Assembly: GCA_049698215.1 (NCBI GenBank)
Contig: JBAVXH010000421.1
Coordinates: 1 to 7,307, forward strand
Length of the DNA: 7,307 nucleotides
Source: PALSA-894 sp049698215
GTDB taxonomy: Bacteria; Pseudomonadota; Alphaproteobacteria; Rhizobiales; Xanthobacteraceae
Reading direction: 5' to 3'
Position 1 is the first letter of the stretch; the number at the start of each line of letters is the position of its first letter. Positions 5,906-7,307 of this stretch are shown piece by piece. Position numbers and translations under genes: made by a program. The notes beneath the pieces were generated by a model. The model was not told the DNA's origin. It did no database searches and saw nothing but the letters and a program-made list of their open reading frames with translations.

Positions 5906-6048
5906 CCTCATCCTGAGGAGCCCGCGAAGCGGGCGTCTCGAAGGATGGTCCAAAGCTCCGAGTGTGCTGCCATCCTTCGAGACGGCGGCGGAGCCTGTCA
6001 TCGGGCCGCGCTTTGCGCGGACCCGTTGGCCGCCTCCTCAGGATGAGG
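5906..6048. repeat. Dispersed palindromic repeat, copy 2, at the end of the Nudix gene
   Basis: The outer arms CCTCATCCTGAGGAG (5906-5920) and CTCCTCAGGATGAGG (6034-6048) are perfect 15-bp inverted copies. The inner arms CGTCTCGAAGGATGG (5934-5948) and CCATCCTTCGAGACG (5970-5984) are also perfect over 15 bp. The left arm carries a GCCCGC-GAA-GCGGGC hairpin (5920-5934). The right arm carries an extra segment with a CCGCGC-TTT-GCGCGG hairpin (6006-6020) that copy 1 lacks. The right end runs into the 3' end of the second Nudix gene, supplying its stop codon. The 121 bp between the His/Cys-rich gene start and this repeat hold only the candidate ribosome site, promoter and terminator. Confidence 0.88.
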
Positions 6049-6547
6049 ACCGAGAGGCCGCAAACCGCCCGAACTCCCGCGCCACCGCCTCATACACCGC
6101 GCGCCGGAACGGCACGACCAGCGCGGCGACGTTTGCGAGCCGCTCCCAGCGCCAGGCGTCGAACTCGGGCTCCTGATCGTTGCGCCAGGCCGTCATGGCG
6201 ATCTCGCGCTCATCGCCGGTGAAGCGGAACGCGAACCATTTCTGGCGCTGGCCGCGGAATATGCTGAGCCGGTGCGGCGGGCCGTCATAGGGCGGGAAAT
6301 CGTAAGTGAGCCAGTCCGCGGTCTCGCCCAGATACGCAATCGAGGTGACGCCGGTCTCCTCGTAAAGCTCGCGCTCGGCGGCGGGGCGCGGATCCTCGTC
6401 CGGATCGATGCCGCCCTGCGGCATCTGCCACTCGAAGCCGGGCAGGACGATCTCGGGGCCGTCGTGCTTGAAGCGATGCCCGATCAGCACGCGGCCCGCC
6501 GCGTTGAACAGCGCGATGCCGACGTTTTGGCGGTAGGGTTTTGTCAC
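6038..6547 (-). CDS. Nudix hydrolase, RppH-like, second of a tandem pair
   Basis: This 169-residue protein is a Nudix hydrolase resembling RNA pyrophosphohydrolases, which remove pyrophosphate from mRNA 5' triphosphates or split dinucleoside polyphosphates. The Nudix box at 45-67 is complete: G45, E51, R59-E60-L61, E63-E64, G66. The RppH-like framework YRxNVG, WQMPQGGID (40-48), QKWFAFRFTGDE (102-113), EPEFDAWRW (126-134) and VVPFRRAVYEAV (144-155) is present. The start is GTG at 6547, which gives VTKPYRQNVG and overlaps the upstream TGA (GTGA), implying coupled translation. An in-frame extension to 6922 would only read through the upstream gene in another frame. The last three residues (SSS) and the stop come from the palindromic repeat. 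With two paralogs adjacent, the true substrate of each is unsettled. Confidence 0.88.
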   Translation of the reverse strand: MTKPYRQNVGIALFNAAGRVLIGHRFKHDGPEIVLPGFEWQMPQGGIDPDEDPRPAAERELYEETGVTSIAYLGETADWLTYDFPPYDGPPHRLSIFRGQRQKWFAFRFTGDEREIAMTAWRNDQEPEFDAWRWERLANVAALVVPFRRAVYEAVAREFGRFAASRSSS

Positions 6548-7044
6548 GTCACCAGATGCGCGAATGCATCGACCACGCGCTGATACACCGCGCGCTTGAA
6601 CGGAATCACCAGGTCGGGGAGGTTGCGCATCGGCTCCCAGCGCCACTCGACGAATTCCGGCTCGTGCCCGCCGGCGGGATTGAGGATGTCGATCTCGCTC
6701 TCGTCGCCGGTGAAGGCAAGCGCGTACCATTTCTGCGTCTGCCCGCGGTACTTGCCCTTCCAGGCCAGCTTCGCCACGTCCTTCGGCAGGTCGTAGTCGA
6801 GCCAGCCCGGAATCTCGGCGAACTTTTTCACCGAGGTGATGTTGGTCTCTTCCTGCAATTCGCGCAGCGCCGCCGGCCACGGGTCCTCGCCCTTGTCGAT
6901 GCCGCCCTGCGGCATCTGCCACACATGGGAAAGATCGACGTGCTCCGGCCCCTCGGTGCGCCGGCCGATGAACACGAGCCCCTTGCGATTGAGCACCATG
7001 GTGCCGACGCAGGGGCGATAGGGGAGGGAGGCGTGCTTGGGCAT
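6544..7044 (-). CDS. rppH: RNA pyrophosphohydrolase RppH-like Nudix protein
   Basis: This 166-residue protein has the expected RppH size and layout. It shows LPYRPCVGTMVLNRKGLVFIGRR at the N-terminus, HVWQMPQGGID (40-50), QTQKWYALAFTGDE (102-115), EPEFVEWRW (128-136) and VIPFKRAVYQRVV (146-158). The Nudix box at 47-69 has G47, E53, R61-E62-L63 and E65-E66; its usual glycine near the end is asparagine (N68), which does not remove a metal ligand. RppH converts 5' triphosphate mRNA ends to monophosphates and so starts decay. The ATG at 7044 gives a canonical N-terminus, but no Shine-Dalgarno sequence precedes it because a heptanucleotide repeat ends 7 bp upstream. The stop overlaps the start of the second Nudix gene. 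The symbol rests on similarity; either of the two could be the functional RppH. Confidence 0.9.
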   Translation of the reverse strand: MPKHASLPYRPCVGTMVLNRKGLVFIGRRTEGPEHVDLSHVWQMPQGGIDKGEDPWPAALRELQEETNITSVKKFAEIPGWLDYDLPKDVAKLAWKGKYRGQTQKWYALAFTGDESEIDILNPAGGHEPEFVEWRWEPMRNLPDLVIPFKRAVYQRVVDAFAHLVT

Positions 7045-7051
7045 TGGGCGC

Positions 7052-7118
7052 GCGAACAGCGAGTGGCGAAGGGCGAATAGTTAGAGGAACCGCACTCTAT
7101 TCGCTACCCACGATTCGC
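7052..7118. repeat. Heptanucleotide tandem repeat with inverted arm, upstream of the Nudix pair
   Basis: Four tandem 7-bp units (GCGAACA, GCGAGTG, GCGAAGG, GCGAATA) run from 7052 to 7079. A facing arm at 7097-7118 reads, on the - strand, GCGAATC-GTGGGTA-GCGAATA-G. The innermost GCGAATAG (7073-7080) and CTATTCGC (7097-7104) pair perfectly across 16 nt. I recall similar GCGAATAG/GCGAGTAG repeats between genes in related genomes. It fills the spacer between the deacetylase-family stop (7124) and the rppH start (7044), so the hairpin may act as 3' end or processing site for one gene and as leader for the other. Confidence 0.6.
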
Positions 7119-7123
7119 CCGCT

Positions 7124-7307
7124 TCAACTCCCCGTCTTCGCGCGGTTCGCCGCCATGCTGACCGGCACCAGCAGGATGCCGCGCGCATCGGCGGCTTTCG
7201 CCCACTCGGCGATGCGTCCGACCGTGATCGGCAGCGCGCTCGCTGCGCCGACCGCAATCCCGCGGCTGCGCGCGATCGCCTCGAGCCGCGCGAGCGCGTT
7301 GTCGATC
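7124..7307 (-). CDS. Divergent polysaccharide deacetylase family protein, C-terminal 60 residues (5' truncated)
   Basis: Only the end of this gene is in the window. The - strand frame enters at 7306 and ends with TGA at 7124-7126. The visible residues include NALARLEAIARSRGIAVG, ALPITVGRIAEWA and ARGILLVPVS, a pattern I associate with the last strands and helices of the divergent polysaccharide deacetylase family (PF04748, YibQ-like). The catalytic region, signal peptide and start are outside the window. Proteins of this family are exported or periplasmic; their substrates are poorly defined. Its position upstream of rppH on the same strand is, as I recall, common in Hyphomicrobiales. The short tail after VPVS (MAANRAKTGS) is probably disordered. 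Confidence 0.8.
   Translation of the reverse strand, partial: IDNALARLEAIARSRGIAVGAASALPITVGRIAEWAKAADARGILLVPVSMAANRAKTGS

Noticed and set aside
5095..5916. 273-codon + strand frame across the HExxH gene end and the His/Cys-rich gene
   Set aside because: It is antisense to a gene with a clear signal peptide and ribosome site, out of frame with the HExxH gene, and shows no domain-like pattern.
3290..6048. The two palindromic repeats as ends of a composite transposon or as a CRISPR array
   Set aside because: No transposase or terminal duplication is visible. Each copy is itself a complete palindromic unit, and two copies 2.5 kb apart have no spacer periodicity.
6548..6922. N-terminal extension of the second Nudix protein to 294 residues
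   Set aside because: The extra 125 codons are a shifted reading of the upstream Nudix gene. GTG at 6547 gives a normal family N-terminus and a coupling overlap.

Overview
The window is GC-rich and comes from an alphaproteobacterium, most likely of the Hyphomicrobiales (Rhizobiales), near the Bradyrhizobium/Rhodopseudomonas/Pseudolabrys group. The evidence is the atpA-atpG-atpD-atpC order, an AtpD with the 'DPKKNNGSAAGSK' insert I associate with that group, a neighbouring RppH-type Nudix gene and divergent polysaccharide deacetylase, and two copies of a 'CCTCATCCTGAGGAG' palindromic repeat I recognise from these genomes. No search was run, so the genus is not fixed.

Layout. Positions 1-3831 hold the 3' part of the F1 ATP synthase operon on the + strand: atpA (5' truncated), atpG, an extra 74-residue coiled-coil gene, atpD, a 112-bp palindromic repeat, then atpC. 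Positions 3828-5784 hold three genes that look accessory. The first is a P-loop ATPase/kinase-like protein on the - strand. The second is an exported protein with an HExxH motif on the + strand. The third is a small exported His/Cys-rich protein on the - strand. The first two diverge from an 86-bp spacer. Both convergent junctions (atpC/ATPase and HExxH protein/His-rich protein) overlap by 4 bp through their stop codons. Positions 5785-6037 are non-coding and hold a candidate promoter, a candidate + strand terminator and most of the second palindromic repeat. Positions 6038-7044 hold two tandem RppH-like Nudix hydrolase genes on the - strand, coupled by a GTGA overlap. A short heptanucleotide repeat/hairpin separates them from the 3' end of a divergent polysaccharide deacetylase gene that runs off the right edge.

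How they work together. AtpA, AtpG, AtpD and AtpC are the alpha, gamma, beta and epsilon subunits of the catalytic F1 sector, so the left half is core energy metabolism. The Nudix pair probably acts on RNA 5' ends or dinucleoside polyphosphates, and the deacetylase-family protein belongs to the envelope. The genes between them have no evident link to ATP synthase. The points most worth a second look are the coiled-coil gene inside the atp operon, the repeat between atpD and atpC, the second repeat supplying the end of a Nudix gene, the secreted HExxH protein, and a Pro-to-Gln change in a normally invariant AtpA segment.
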